A DNA stretch of 64,000 nucleotides, taken from assembly GCF_902833145.1 (NCBI RefSeq), contig NZ_CADFEN010000011.1:1-64000 (forward strand), read 5' to 3'. Source of the DNA: Burkholderia sp. BCC0506 (lineage in GTDB: Bacteria > Pseudomonadota > Gammaproteobacteria > Burkholderiales > Burkholderiaceae). The notes beneath the pieces were generated by a model. That model saw only the letters and a list, made by a program, of their open reading frames with translations, had not been told where the DNA came from and ran no database searches. Made by a program: the position numbers and the translations under genes. How positions within the stretch are numbered: the stretch's first letter is position 1; the number at the start of each line of letters is the position of its first letter. Below are positions 46,948 to 57,417 of this stretch, one piece after another.

Positions 46948-47586
46948 TCATCCTTCCTTAAGCGTCACGCTGGCAGACTGTCTCGCGTGATTGCCGAGCC
47001 AGCGAATGCCCAGTGCGAGCGCCGCCGCGCCGAGCGCGATCAGCGAACACTGGATCGCGACGGGCAGGTAGCCGTGCGGCCGCGGATCGACGAACGGGTA
47101 CGGATACCAGTTTTCCACCGCGCCGCGCACGAGCGTATAGCCGAGATAGACGACCGGGAAACCGAGCCACGCGAACGCGCTGCGGCGCGGAATCGGCGAG
47201 CGCGGTTCGACATACAGCCAGTCGCACAGCATCACGAGCGGCACGATCCGGTGCAGTACCCAGTTGTTGAACGCCGGCGTGACGTGGCGCAGCGCGTCGA
47301 GCCGCGCGAGCAGCAGCTCGTAGACGATCGCGGTGATCAGCACGTACAGCACCGCCGCGCCGCGCATCGATTCGTAGCGGGCCGAGCCGGGGCGCGCGAT
47401 GCGCCACAGCCCCGCGGCCAGCATCGCGGCCGCGTAGAGGCTGCTCAGTTGCGTGAAATAGCTGAGGTAGTTGCCGAGATGGAAGTCCGGCAGGCGCCAG
47501 TAGTCGGCGACGCTGCGCAGCGTGGTGGACACCGCGAGCAACGCGGCGATCAGCCGGTAGGCCGCAACGAAGAACGCTTTGCTCAT
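46948..47586 (-). CDS. Pr6Pr-family six-helix membrane protein
   Basis: This 212-aa integral membrane protein has six predicted helices and the family features FTQLSSLYAAAMLAAG, HRIVPLVMLCDWLYVEP, and VYLGYTLVRGAVENWYPYPFVDP. The conserved NWYPYPF-type loop and polar residues in helix 3 suggest a binding pocket, but no function is established for bacterial members. It is divergent from the cytochrome b561 gene with about 220 bp between starts. Confidence 0.78.
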   Translation of the reverse strand: MSKAFFVAAYRLIAALLAVSTTLRSVADYWRLPDFHLGNYLSYFTQLSSLYAAAMLAAGLWRIARPGSARYESMRGAAVLYVLITAIVYELLLARLDALRHVTPAFNNWVLHRIVPLVMLCDWLYVEPRSPIPRRSAFAWLGFPVVYLGYTLVRGAVENWYPYPFVDPRPHGYLPVAIQCSLIALGAAALALGIRWLGNHARQSASVTLKEG

Positions 47587-47803
47587 GATGCTCGCGCGCC
47601 GTCGCACCAAAGCTTCATCGTGCCACAGCCGCCCGGGCGCGCGATGCGGATTTTCCATAGGCCGGCGGCGCGCGGCCGATTCGCCGGAAATTTGACCGCG
47701 CCGTGCAAAACCGGACACCCGTACGGCTACAATCGTCACAGCTTTGCCGGGCGCAGGCCGGTTGCATCTGGCGCCCCTCCCCGCATACAACACGAGACGA
47801 AGC

Positions 47804-48340
47804 ATGAAAAACATCCTCGCGAAACAGACGCGCTACAGCTCGCCCGCGATCTTCTTCCACTGGGCCATCTTCCTGCTGGTCGCGCTGGCCTATCTCGCCA
47901 TCGAGATCCGCGGACCGAAAGGCAGCGACAGCCGGGCGTTCTGGATGAACGTGCATCTGACGGCCGGTACGTTCGTCCTCGTGCTGTCGGTGCTGCGCGT
48001 GCTGTGGCGCGTCGTCAGCCGCGTGCCGGACGCGATTCCGCAGACGACGCTGCTGCGCTGGCTGTCGAAGCTCGCGCATGTCGCGCTCTACGTATTCATC
48101 ATCGCGCAGCCGCTGCTCGGCATGATGATGGTGAACATGGGCGGCAAGCCGGTGTCGCTCGACTGGCTCGGCGTGTCGTTCACGCTGTTCGGCCCCGACA
48201 AGGCGCTGCGCCCGACGATCAAGGAAGCACACGAACTGATCGGCAACGCGTTCTACTTCGTGATCGGCCTGCATGCACTGGCCGCGCTCTACCATCACTT
48301 CATCCGACGCGACGACGTGCTGCGGCGCATGGCGCCCTGA
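47804..48340 (+). CDS. Cytochrome b561 (CybB family)
   Basis: This 178-aa di-haem membrane cytochrome has four helices. Candidate haem-ligand histidines are in FFHWAIFLLVA, NVHLTAGTFVLVLSVLR, KLAHVALYVFIIAQPLLGMM and IGLHALAALYHHFIRRD. In E. coli CybB is a superoxide:ubiquinone oxidoreductase; that role is inferred. It lies upstream of a DUF2946 protein and a copper-type TonB receptor on the same strand, so it may serve redox handling of metals or oxidants in the envelope. Confidence 0.88.
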   Translation: MKNILAKQTRYSSPAIFFHWAIFLLVALAYLAIEIRGPKGSDSRAFWMNVHLTAGTFVLVLSVLRVLWRVVSRVPDAIPQTTLLRWLSKLAHVALYVFIIAQPLLGMMMVNMGGKPVSLDWLGVSFTLFGPDKALRPTIKEAHELIGNAFYFVIGLHALAALYHHFIRRDDVLRRMAP

Positions 48341-48495
48341 TCGTCCGGCTCCGGGAACGCACGGAACGCGGGGGCGCATGGTTGCGTTGACAACCATGCG
48401 CCCCCGGTGCGTTTACCGTCGTCCGCACTGGTCATCGCGTTGAACATTCTGTAACATCTCGGCTGTTTTTACATTCCGCTTACTCGTCGCCGCAC

Positions 48496-48864
48496 ATGCT
48501 GCACCGACATCGTCACCTGACTGCCTGGCTTGGCCTGCTCGCGATCTGGATCGCGATCGCGGCGCCGCTGGTATCGCAGTGGCGTATCGCGCAGGCGGTC
48601 ACGCCCGATGCGATCGTCTGCAGTACCGAGCATGGTGCGTATCGTGCGTCCGATGCGGGCGGCATGCACGATCATGCGCTGCATCTCGACGCGTGCGGCT
48701 ACTGCGGCTTCTTCGCTCATAGCCCGGCCATCGGCGCGCCCGCCGCCGCGTCGGTCGATGCCATTTCCGTCGTTTCCGTCTCCGTCGCCGCGTCGCCTGC
48801 CGCCGCGGCGCGCAGCGACCGCTATCCGCGCGCCTATCCGCGTGCACCGCCCGAGCGCGCCTGA
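48496..48864 (+). CDS. DUF2946 protein, Cys/His-rich, next to a copper receptor
   Basis: This 122-aa protein has an N-terminal membrane anchor or uncleaved signal (residues 9-26) and a periplasmic segment dense in possible metal ligands: C42, H46, then MHDHALHLDACGYCGFFAH at about 57-75. The tail is Ala/Val/Arg-rich. DUF2946 members are typically found beside copper genes and TonB receptors, as here, where the receptor starts 83 bp downstream. Binding of copper is inferred from this context and ligand pattern and has not been shown for this protein. Confidence 0.72.
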   Translation: MLHRHRHLTAWLGLLAIWIAIAAPLVSQWRIAQAVTPDAIVCSTEHGAYRASDAGGMHDHALHLDACGYCGFFAHSPAIGAPAAASVDAISVVSVSVAASPAAAARSDRYPRAYPRAPPERA

Positions 48865-48947
48865 CGCGTTCCTTTCCGTTCTTATTACCGCCGATATCCG
48901 TGCGGCCCGTCGCGGCCGCGTGGAGGGCGTCACTCGGGCTTTCGATC

Positions 48948-51080
48948 ATGACCAATTTCCAGTTGCGTGCGCCGCGGGCGCCACGCAATGCCGGTGCGGG
49001 GCCTTTGCCGCGCATGCTGAAACTTACCGTTCCCGCGCTGGCCGTCAGTGCGCTGGCCGCGAGCGCTACCGCGGCCGAAACCGCGCAAGCGGCCGGCGCG
49101 CAGGCGGACGCCGCCGCGATACTGTTGCCGCCCGTCGAAGTCGTCGCGTCGCCGCTGTCGACGCCGCTCGTCGTCGTCACGGATCCGAAGGCGCCGCGCC
49201 AGCCGCTGCCCGCCAGCGACGGCGCGGACTACCTGAAGACGATCCCCGGCTTCACGTCGATCCGCAGCGGCGGCACGAACGGCGACCCCGTGCTGCGCGG
49301 GATGTTCGGTTCGCGGCTGAACATCCTCGCGAACGGGATGCCGACGCTCGGTGCGTGCCCGAACCGGATGGACGCGCCGACGTCGTATATCGCGCCGGAA
49401 AGCTATGACAAGGTCACCGTCGTGAAGGGGCCGCAGACCGTGCTGTACGGCCCGGGCGCGTCGGCCGGCACCGTGCTGTTCGAGCGCGTGACGCCGCGTT
49501 TCGAGCGCCCCGGCATGCGCTTCGACGGCAGTCTCGTCGGCGGGTCGTTCGGCCGCAACGACCAGAACGTCGACCTGACCGCCGGCACGCCGGACGTTTA
49601 TGGCCGCGTGAGCGCGAACCATGCCCATTCGCAGGACTACAAGGACGGCAACGGCAACACCGTGCCGTCGCAGTGGGACAAGTGGAACGCCGATGCGGCG
49701 CTCGGCTGGACGCCCGACGACCATACGCGCGTCGAGCTGACCGCCGGCACCGGCGACGGTTATGCGCGCTACGCGGGCCGCGGGATGGACGGCGCGCATT
49801 TCCGCCGCGAGACGTTCGGCCTGTCGTTCGACAAGCGGCATCTCGGCGACGTGCTCGACCGGATCGAGGCGCGCGTGTACTACAACGAAGCCGATCACGT
49901 GATGGACAACTATACGTTGCGGCAGCCCGACCCGACGAGCAGCATGCCGATGCGGATGGCCGCGGACGTGCGGCGTCGCACGGTCGGCGCGCGTGCGGCC
50001 GCGACGTTCCGCTTCGGCGACGACTTCAAGCTCGTCACGGGCGTCGATGCGCAATCGAACCGGCTCGATTCGCGTTCGTCGATGGGGCAGCAGAACTACC
50101 GCGATCAGCCGTGGGGCGCGCAGACGACGATGTGGAACGCGGGCGTGTTCGGCGAACTGACGTGGTATGCGAGCGACGTAGCGCGCGTGATCGGCGGCGC
50201 GCGCGTCGACTATGCGAGCGCACGCGACAAGCGCGCGATGAAGGGCGGCATGATGACGAGCAAGCCGAATCCGACTTTCGACGACGATCGGACGAAGGTG
50301 CTGCCGAGCGGCTTCGTGCGGTACGAGCGCGATCTCGCGTCGCTGCCCGTCACGTGGTACGCGGGGATCGGCCATGCGGAGCGTTATCCGGACTACTGGG
50401 AACTGTTTTCAGCGACGCGCGGGCCGGCCGGCGCCGTCAACGCGTTCTCGGCGGTGCACCCGGAGAAGACCACGCAGCTCGATATCGGCGCGCAATACAA
50501 GAGCGACCGCTTCGATGCATGGGTGTCGGCGTACGCGGGCTACGTACAGGACTTCATCCTGTTCAACTATGCGCCCGGCATGATGGGCCCGACCACGCAG
50601 GCAACCAACGTCAATGCGCAGATCATGGGCGGTGAAGCCGGTGTGTCGTGGCGGCCGGTCGCACCGCTGCGTGTCGAGACGTCGCTCGCGTATGCGTGGG
50701 GGCGCAACGTGGCGAGCGGCGATCCGCTGCCGCAGATGCCGCCGCTCGAGGCGCGTATCGGGCTCGAATACACGCGCGGCGCATGGTCGGCAGGCGGCCT
50801 GTGGCGCATCGTTGCGCCGCAGCATCGTTATGCATTGAACGAGGGCAACGTGGTCGGCAAGGACTTCGGCCCGAGCGCCGGATTCGGCGTGCTGTCGCTG
50901 CATACGCAGTACAACGTCAGCAAGACCGTGCAGATCTCGGTCGGCGTCGACAACGTGCTGAACAAGGCCTACACCGAGCATTTGAACCTCGCCGGCAACG
51001 CAGGGTTCGGCTATCCGGCGAACGCGCCGGTGATGGAGCCGGGGCGCACCGCGTGGGTACGCGTGAGCGCGAAGCTGTAG
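48948..51080 (+). CDS. oprC: TonB-dependent copper receptor (OprC/NosA-like)
   Basis: This 710-aa outer-membrane receptor has an export signal (cleavage near ATAAE, about residue 43), a plug domain (DYLKTIPGFTSIRSGGTNGDPVLRGMFGSRLNIL-type, about 97-130; GPQTVLYGPGASAGTVLFERV in segments) and a 22-strand barrel ending in a short aromatic-poor C-terminus (WVRVSAKL). Cys and Met residues in the plug (GACPNRMDAP) and Met-rich loops (MKGGMMTSK, MMGP, SSMPMRM) fit copper binding as in OprC. I chose the ATG at 48948. The DUF2946 neighbour supports copper uptake. A TonB box is not obvious. Confidence 0.87.
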   Translation: MTNFQLRAPRAPRNAGAGPLPRMLKLTVPALAVSALAASATAAETAQAAGAQADAAAILLPPVEVVASPLSTPLVVVTDPKAPRQPLPASDGADYLKTIPGFTSIRSGGTNGDPVLRGMFGSRLNILANGMPTLGACPNRMDAPTSYIAPESYDKVTVVKGPQTVLYGPGASAGTVLFERVTPRFERPGMRFDGSLVGGSFGRNDQNVDLTAGTPDVYGRVSANHAHSQDYKDGNGNTVPSQWDKWNADAALGWTPDDHTRVELTAGTGDGYARYAGRGMDGAHFRRETFGLSFDKRHLGDVLDRIEARVYYNEADHVMDNYTLRQPDPTSSMPMRMAADVRRRTVGARAAATFRFGDDFKLVTGVDAQSNRLDSRSSMGQQNYRDQPWGAQTTMWNAGVFGELTWYASDVARVIGGARVDYASARDKRAMKGGMMTSKPNPTFDDDRTKVLPSGFVRYERDLASLPVTWYAGIGHAERYPDYWELFSATRGPAGAVNAFSAVHPEKTTQLDIGAQYKSDRFDAWVSAYAGYVQDFILFNYAPGMMGPTTQATNVNAQIMGGEAGVSWRPVAPLRVETSLAYAWGRNVASGDPLPQMPPLEARIGLEYTRGAWSAGGLWRIVAPQHRYALNEGNVVGKDFGPSAGFGVLSLHTQYNVSKTVQISVGVDNVLNKAYTEHLNLAGNAGFGYPANAPVMEPGRTAWVRVSAKL

Positions 51081-51162
51081 CGCGCAACGCGCGTGTGCGT
51101 CGCAGCATGCGCGTGCCTGAAGTCCGCACCGCCCGAACGGGCGGGGCGCGTCAACCGATTAG

Positions 51163-52395
<1,233 letters not shown>

Positions 52396-52398
52396 TCG

Positions 52399-53433
52399 AT
52401 GGCGGCACGTGAAGGGCGCGCGCCGCTCGCGCGGCGCGCTGCAATCTATGGTGTCGTGGGGCTGACGGCAATCGCCGGCGTCGCGATGTGGAGCGGTGCG
52501 TGGCCGCATCGCGGCACGGGCGCCGCAGGCGACGTGCCGGATGCGCCGGCCGCGGGCGGCGTGGCGGCCGCCGCACCGCAGGCCGCCGCGCCGGCGAGCG
52601 CGGGCCTGCCGCCGTCGCTCGCCGGGTCCAGCGCGCCGCGCTTGCCGCTCGATGCAGGCGGCCGTCTCGCGAAGTCGCGCGCGGTGCGCGACTTCTTCGA
52701 CTATTGCCTGACCGCGCGGAGCGACCTGAGCGCGGCCGCGCTCGACGCGTTCGTCGCACGCGAGATCGCCGCGCAGCTCGACGGCACGGTCGCGCAGGCG
52801 GAGGCGCTCGACGTGTGGCACAGGTATCGCGCCTATCTCGACGCGCTCGCGACGTTGCGCGATGCCGGCGCGGTCGACAAGTCCGACCTGGGCGCGTTGC
52901 AGCTCGCGCTCGATCAGCGCGCGTCGATCGCGTATCGCACGCTCGGCGACTGGAGCCAGCCGTTCTTCGGCGCGGAGCAGTGGCGGCAGCGCCACGACCT
53001 CGCACGATTGAAAATCGTTCAGGATCGCTCATTGACCGGTGCGCAGAAGGCCGAACGGCTCGCGGCGCTCGAGCAGCAGATGCCGGCCGACGAACGCGCG
53101 GCGCAGCAGCGGGTGGACCGGCAGCGTGCCGCGATCGACCAGATCGCGCAATTGCGAAAGAGCGGCGCGACGCCCGACACGATGCGCGCGCAACTGACGC
53201 AGACGCTCGGCCCCGAGGCCGCGGCCCGGGTCGCGCAGATGCAGCAGGACGATGCGTCGTGGCAGAGCCGTTACGCGGATTATGCGGCGCAGCGTGCGCA
53301 GATCGAATCGGCCGGCCTGTCGCCGCAGGCGCGCGACGCGCAGATCGCCGCATTGCGGCAGCGGGTATTCACGAAGCCCGGCGAAGCCGTGCGCGCGGCA
53401 TCGCTCGATCGTGGCGCGGGCAGCGCGCATTGA
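52399..53433 (+). CDS. lifO: Lipase-specific foldase (steric chaperone)
   Basis: This 344-aa inner-membrane-anchored chaperone folds LipA in the periplasm before type II secretion. It has one N-terminal membrane helix (about 14-33), an Ala/Pro-rich linker to about residue 75, and the helical lipase-binding domain starting with the conserved motif RDFFDYCLTARSD (about 98-110). The length matches the B. cepacia foldase (also called LimA or LipB). It starts three bases after the lipA stop, so expression is coupled. The gene converges on a MocR regulator 30 bp away. Confidence 0.95.
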   Translation: MAAREGRAPLARRAAIYGVVGLTAIAGVAMWSGAWPHRGTGAAGDVPDAPAAGGVAAAAPQAAAPASAGLPPSLAGSSAPRLPLDAGGRLAKSRAVRDFFDYCLTARSDLSAAALDAFVAREIAAQLDGTVAQAEALDVWHRYRAYLDALATLRDAGAVDKSDLGALQLALDQRASIAYRTLGDWSQPFFGAEQWRQRHDLARLKIVQDRSLTGAQKAERLAALEQQMPADERAAQQRVDRQRAAIDQIAQLRKSGATPDTMRAQLTQTLGPEAAARVAQMQQDDASWQSRYADYAAQRAQIESAGLSPQARDAQIAALRQRVFTKPGEAVRAASLDRGAGSAH

Positions 53434-53463
53434 CGAACCGCACGCCGCCCCGTGCGGCGCGCG

Positions 53464-54978
53464 TCATGCCGCGCGCGTGACGTGCCGCGGCAGATGGCGC
53501 TCGATGGTATCGGCGAGCGTGTCGAACGCAGGGCGGATGCCTTCGTGCGCGACGCATGCATAGCCGAGCAGCAAGCCCTGCCGCGCGGTGTCGACGTTGC
53601 TGTAGTAACTGGTGAGCGGGCGCACGATCACGCCCGCGTCGAATGCGCTCTGCGTGACCGCGCGATCGTCGCACGCGTCGGGCAGGCCGAGCACCAGATG
53701 CAGGCCGGCCTCGTCGCCCATCACGGGCAGCGCGTCGCCGAAGCGCGCGCGGATCGCGTCGATCATCAGTTGCCGGCGCTCGCCGTACAGCGTGCGCATG
53801 CGTCTGACGTGCGAAGTGAGGTGGCCGTCCATGATGAATTCGGCGAGCACGGCCTGCTGCATCAGCTGGCCTTCGCGGTACAGCTCCGACAGCCCGGTGC
53901 GGAAGGTGTCGACCAGATGTTCGGGTACGACCATGTAGCCCATCCGCAATCCCGGGAACAGCATCTTGCCGAGACTGCCGACGTAGATCACGCGGCCGCC
54001 GTCGTCGAGCCCCTGCAGCGACGCGAGCGGGCGGCTGCCGTAGCGGAATTCGCTGTCGTAGTCGTCCTCGATGATCCAGCAGCGATGCTGGCGCGCATAT
54101 TCGAGCAGCATGCGGCGCCGTGCGAGGCTCATCACCATCCCGAGCGGGTACTGGTGCGACGGCGTGACGAGCACGAGCCGCGGCGGATGCTGCATGTCGC
54201 TCGCGCGCGGGTCGAGCCCTTCCTGATCGACCGGCACCGGCGCGAGCGTGAGGCCGGCCGCCTGCAGGACGCTGCGCACGCCCCAGTAGCACGGCTCCTC
54301 GACCCACGCGCGATCGCCGATGTCGGACAGCAACCGCACCGCGAGATCGATCGACTGATGGATACCCGTCGTGATGATCACCTGGTCCGGCGAGCATTTG
54401 ACCGAGCGCGCGACGCGCAGGTAATCGGCGAGCGCACGCCGCAGCGGCCGGTAGCCGCCGCCCGGCGCATAGGTCAGCAGCTCCGGATTGGCCTCCTTCC
54501 ACAGCCGCGCCTGCAGGCGGCTCCACGTGCGGCTCGGGAATTCCGACACGTCCGGCACGCCCGGCATGAACGCCCCCCACTGGCGCCGCGACACGCCCGC
54601 ATGCTCGATCAGTTGCCGCCCGCGCATCGACAGGCTGCCCTGCGCGTCGGGCAGCGGCAGTTCGTCGGCCGCTGACGGCGGTGGCGCGGCGCCCGGCACG
54701 CGGATCGCGGCGGCGTCCGGCCGCGTATCGGCCACGTAGGTGCCGCTGCCGGTCGTCGTCAGCACGTAGCCTTCGGCCGTCAGCTGGTCGTACACGTGCA
54801 GCACCGTATTGCGCGCGATCGACAGGTCGCCCGCGAGCGTGCGCGAACTTGGTAGCTTTGTCCCTGGCCCCAATTCCCCGGTCAGGATGGCCTGCTGCAT
54901 CAGTTGCAGCAATTGCCGGTACATCGGCTCGAACGAGCTGCGGTCCAGACGGGCGGACAGCCAGTCGGCGAGGATCAC
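53464..54978 (-). CDS. MocR-family regulator divergent from the ABC importer
   Basis: This 504-aa GntR/aminotransferase-like regulator has a winged helix at about 38-62 (LPSSRTLAGDLSIARNTV) and a pyridoxal-phosphate domain with TPSHQYPLG, IIEDDYDSEFRYG and GSLGKMLFPGLRMGY (Schiff-base Lys). The frame opens further upstream, but that part is encoded by the palindromic intergenic DNA, so I chose the GTG at 54978, giving (M)ILADWLSARLDR. It is divergent from a polyamine-type ABC operon that it probably controls. It differs from the MocR at 15.6-17 kb. Confidence 0.88.
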   Translation of the reverse strand: MILADWLSARLDRSSFEPMYRQLLQLMQQAILTGELGPGTKLPSSRTLAGDLSIARNTVLHVYDQLTAEGYVLTTTGSGTYVADTRPDAAAIRVPGAAPPPSAADELPLPDAQGSLSMRGRQLIEHAGVSRRQWGAFMPGVPDVSEFPSRTWSRLQARLWKEANPELLTYAPGGGYRPLRRALADYLRVARSVKCSPDQVIITTGIHQSIDLAVRLLSDIGDRAWVEEPCYWGVRSVLQAAGLTLAPVPVDQEGLDPRASDMQHPPRLVLVTPSHQYPLGMVMSLARRRMLLEYARQHRCWIIEDDYDSEFRYGSRPLASLQGLDDGGRVIYVGSLGKMLFPGLRMGYMVVPEHLVDTFRTGLSELYREGQLMQQAVLAEFIMDGHLTSHVRRMRTLYGERRQLMIDAIRARFGDALPVMGDEAGLHLVLGLPDACDDRAVTQSAFDAGVIVRPLTSYYSNVDTARQGLLLGYACVAHEGIRPAFDTLADTIERHLPRHVTRAA

Positions 54979-54995
54979 GGTATCCAAAGTGGTCC

Positions 54996-55025
54996 TACTA
55001 GGAATATTGAAATGGTTCCCTAGTA
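54996..55025. promoter_or_regulatory. Imperfect inverted repeat between mocR and the ABC operon
   Basis: TACTAGGAA (54996-55004) and TTCCCTAGTA (55016-55025) form an inverted repeat with one extra base and an 11-bp spacer. A TATAGA at 55024-55029 could be the -10 of the ABC operon, which would place the site over the promoter. It is the best candidate for the MocR operator. Confidence 0.5.
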
Positions 55026-55094
55026 TAGAACCGTGCGCGCCGTATAGTGGCTCGCATCTCAAAATCACTTGTCGCGGAACCAGGGGACAGCACG

Positions 55095-56201
55095 ATGAAG
55101 TCCGATGATGTGATCGTCAGCTTTCGCGGCGTGCGGAAGACCTACGACGGCGAGACGCTGGTCGTCAAATCGCTCGACCTCGACATCCACCGCGGGGAAT
55201 TCCTGACGCTGCTCGGGCCGTCCGGCTCGGGCAAGACCACTTGCCTGATGATGCTGGCCGGCTTCGAATTCCCGACCGGCGGCGAGATCCGTCTCGACGG
55301 CGAACTGCTGAACACCGTGCCGCCGCACAAGCGCAACATCGGCATGGTGTTCCAGAACTACGCGCTGTTTCCGCACCTGACGGTCGAGCAGAACGTCGGG
55401 TATCCGCTGACGGTGCGCAAGCTTTCGGCCGGCGAGCGCGCGGAGCGCGTCGCGCACGCGCTGAAGATGGTGCAGATGGAGCGCTTCGCGAAACGCTACC
55501 CGGCGCAACTGTCGGGCGGCCAGCAGCAGCGCATCGCGCTGGCGCGCGCGCTCGTGTTCGAGCCGAAGCTGGTGCTGATGGACGAGCCGCTCGGCGCGCT
55601 CGACAAGCAGTTGCGCGAACACATGCAGTACGAACTGAAGGCGTTGCACGAAAAGCTCGGCGTGACCTTCGTGTACGTGACGCACGACCAGGGCGAGGCG
55701 CTGACGATGTCCGATCGCGTCGCCGTGTTCGACAAGGGCATCGTGCAGCAGCTCGACACCGTCGACCGCCTGTACGAATCGCCGTGCAACGAATTCGTCG
55801 CGAACTTCATCGGCGACAGCAACCGGCTGCGCGGCACCATCGCGCGCGTCGACGGCGAATTCTGCGAATTCCGGCTCGACGACGGCACGCAGCTCGTCGG
55901 CCGCCGGATCGGCGACGCAGTCGAAGGCGCGCCGGCCGTCGCGTGCATCCGCCCCGAACGCATGAGCCTCGCGAACGGTCACGCGAACGGCCACCAGAAC
56001 GGCGCCGCCGCCAATCGCGTGACGGGCGAGGCGCGCAGCCTCATCTATTTCGGCGATCACGTGCGCATGCGCTGCGCGCTGCCGGGCCAGGACGAATGCT
56101 TCGTGAAGGTGCCGCTCGGCACCGGCGCGCTCGACGCGTTCTCGCCCGGCGCGCCCGTCTCGCTCGCTTTCTCGCCCGAACACCTGCGCGTGTTCGCGTG
56201 A
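55095..56201 (+). CDS. ABC importer ATP-binding protein, PotA-like
   Basis: This 368-aa ATPase energises the importer encoded downstream. It has Walker A GPSGSGKTT (41-49), the Q-loop VFQNYALFPH, signature LSGGQQQR, Walker B LVLMDEPLGALD and the H-loop VTHDQ, followed by a C-terminal TOBE/regulatory domain with an unusual insert rich in His, Asn and Gly (ANGHANGHQNGAAANR). An AGGGGA site precedes the ATG. It belongs to the polyamine/opine/iron group; the polyamine assignment rests on the neighbouring binding protein and is not proven. Confidence 0.92.
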   Translation: MKSDDVIVSFRGVRKTYDGETLVVKSLDLDIHRGEFLTLLGPSGSGKTTCLMMLAGFEFPTGGEIRLDGELLNTVPPHKRNIGMVFQNYALFPHLTVEQNVGYPLTVRKLSAGERAERVAHALKMVQMERFAKRYPAQLSGGQQQRIALARALVFEPKLVLMDEPLGALDKQLREHMQYELKALHEKLGVTFVYVTHDQGEALTMSDRVAVFDKGIVQQLDTVDRLYESPCNEFVANFIGDSNRLRGTIARVDGEFCEFRLDDGTQLVGRRIGDAVEGAPAVACIRPERMSLANGHANGHQNGAAANRVTGEARSLIYFGDHVRMRCALPGQDECFVKVPLGTGALDAFSPGAPVSLAFSPEHLRVFA

Positions 56202-56277
56202 GCCTGGTTTCCCCGTTTTCCCGCAGCACGTCGTCAACAACAACGCCCACTTCCACCACGAGAGGAGAGGAACCATC

Positions 56278-57324
56278 ATGAAACGAGCAAGCTTTACCGC
56301 GCGCCGCACGGCGCTCGCGCTGGCACTGGTCGCATTCGGCGCATCGGCCACGGCGGCCGAGCTCACGGTCGTCAACTTCGGCGGCGCGAACGGCGACGCG
56401 CAGAAGGTCGCGTTCAACCAGCCGTTCGAGAAGGCGACCGGCAACAAGGTCACGGCCGTCGAATACAACGGCGAGCAGGCGAAGGTGAAGGCGATGGTCG
56501 AGGCGAAGCACGTCAACTGGGACGTGGTCGAAGTCGAATCGGGCGACCTGAACCGCGGCTGCGACGAAGGGCTGTACGAGAAGCTCGACTGGTCGAAGAT
56601 CGCGAAGAAGTCCGACCTGATTCCGGAATCGCCGCAGGTGTGCGGCGTCGGCTTCTTCGTGTGGTCGACGGCGCTGTCGTACAACGCGGACAAGCTGAAG
56701 ACCGCGCCGACCGGCTGGGCCGATTTCTGGAACGTGAAGAAATTCCCCGGCAAGCGCGGGATGCGCAAGGGCGCGCGCTACAACCTCGAGTTCGCGCTGA
56801 TGGCCGACGGCGTCGCGACGAAGGACGTCTACAAGGTGCTCGGCACGAAGGCCGGCCAGGATCGCGCGTTCAAGAAGCTCGACGAGCTGAAGCCGTACAT
56901 CCAGTGGTGGGAAGCGGGCGCACAGCCGCCGCAGTTCCTGGTGGCCGGCGACGTCGTGATGTCGACCGCGTACAACGGCCGCATCGACGCCGCGCAGAAG
57001 GAAGGCAAGAACCTGAAGGTCGTGTGGAACGGCAGCATCTACGACCTCGACTACTGGGCGATTCCGAAGGGCTCGCCGAACAAGGCGCTCGCCGAGCAGT
57101 ACATCGCGTACTCGCTGACGCCCAAGCCGCAGCAGGCATATGCGCAGCACATCGCGTACGGCCCGGCGAACGTCGCCGCGATCAAGGCGCTCGACGCGAA
57201 GACGCTCGCGAACCTGCCGAATTCGCCGGCCAACGGCAAGAACGCGATCCTGGAGGACATCGGCTTCTGGACCGACCACAGCGACGAGCTCGAACAGCGC
57301 TTCGCCGCGTGGGCCACGAAGTAA
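56278..57324 (+). CDS. ABC importer periplasmic binding protein, PotD-like
   Basis: This 348-aa extracytoplasmic solute-binding protein has a Sec signal (cleavage near ASATAA, residue 27) and the PotD/PotF-type fold, with LTVVNFGGANGDAQKVAF at the start, NWDVVEVESGDL in the first lobe hinge and MSTAYNGRIDAAQKEGKNL in the second. It lies directly after the ATPase gene and before two permeases, completing a four-gene importer. Spermidine or putrescine is the usual ligand of this family, but related proteins bind other small cations or amino-acid derivatives. Confidence 0.9.
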   Translation: MKRASFTARRTALALALVAFGASATAAELTVVNFGGANGDAQKVAFNQPFEKATGNKVTAVEYNGEQAKVKAMVEAKHVNWDVVEVESGDLNRGCDEGLYEKLDWSKIAKKSDLIPESPQVCGVGFFVWSTALSYNADKLKTAPTGWADFWNVKKFPGKRGMRKGARYNLEFALMADGVATKDVYKVLGTKAGQDRAFKKLDELKPYIQWWEAGAQPPQFLVAGDVVMSTAYNGRIDAAQKEGKNLKVVWNGSIYDLDYWAIPKGSPNKALAEQYIAYSLTPKPQQAYAQHIAYGPANVAAIKALDAKTLANLPNSPANGKNAILEDIGFWTDHSDELEQRFAAWATK

Positions 57325-57417
57325 GCGCTACTCAGGTGTCCTGATGCAACCGGCCGCGCGGCGCGCTGAACGCGTCGCGCGGCATTCCGCCGGAACGTGC
57401 CCGGCCGGAGATAACCG

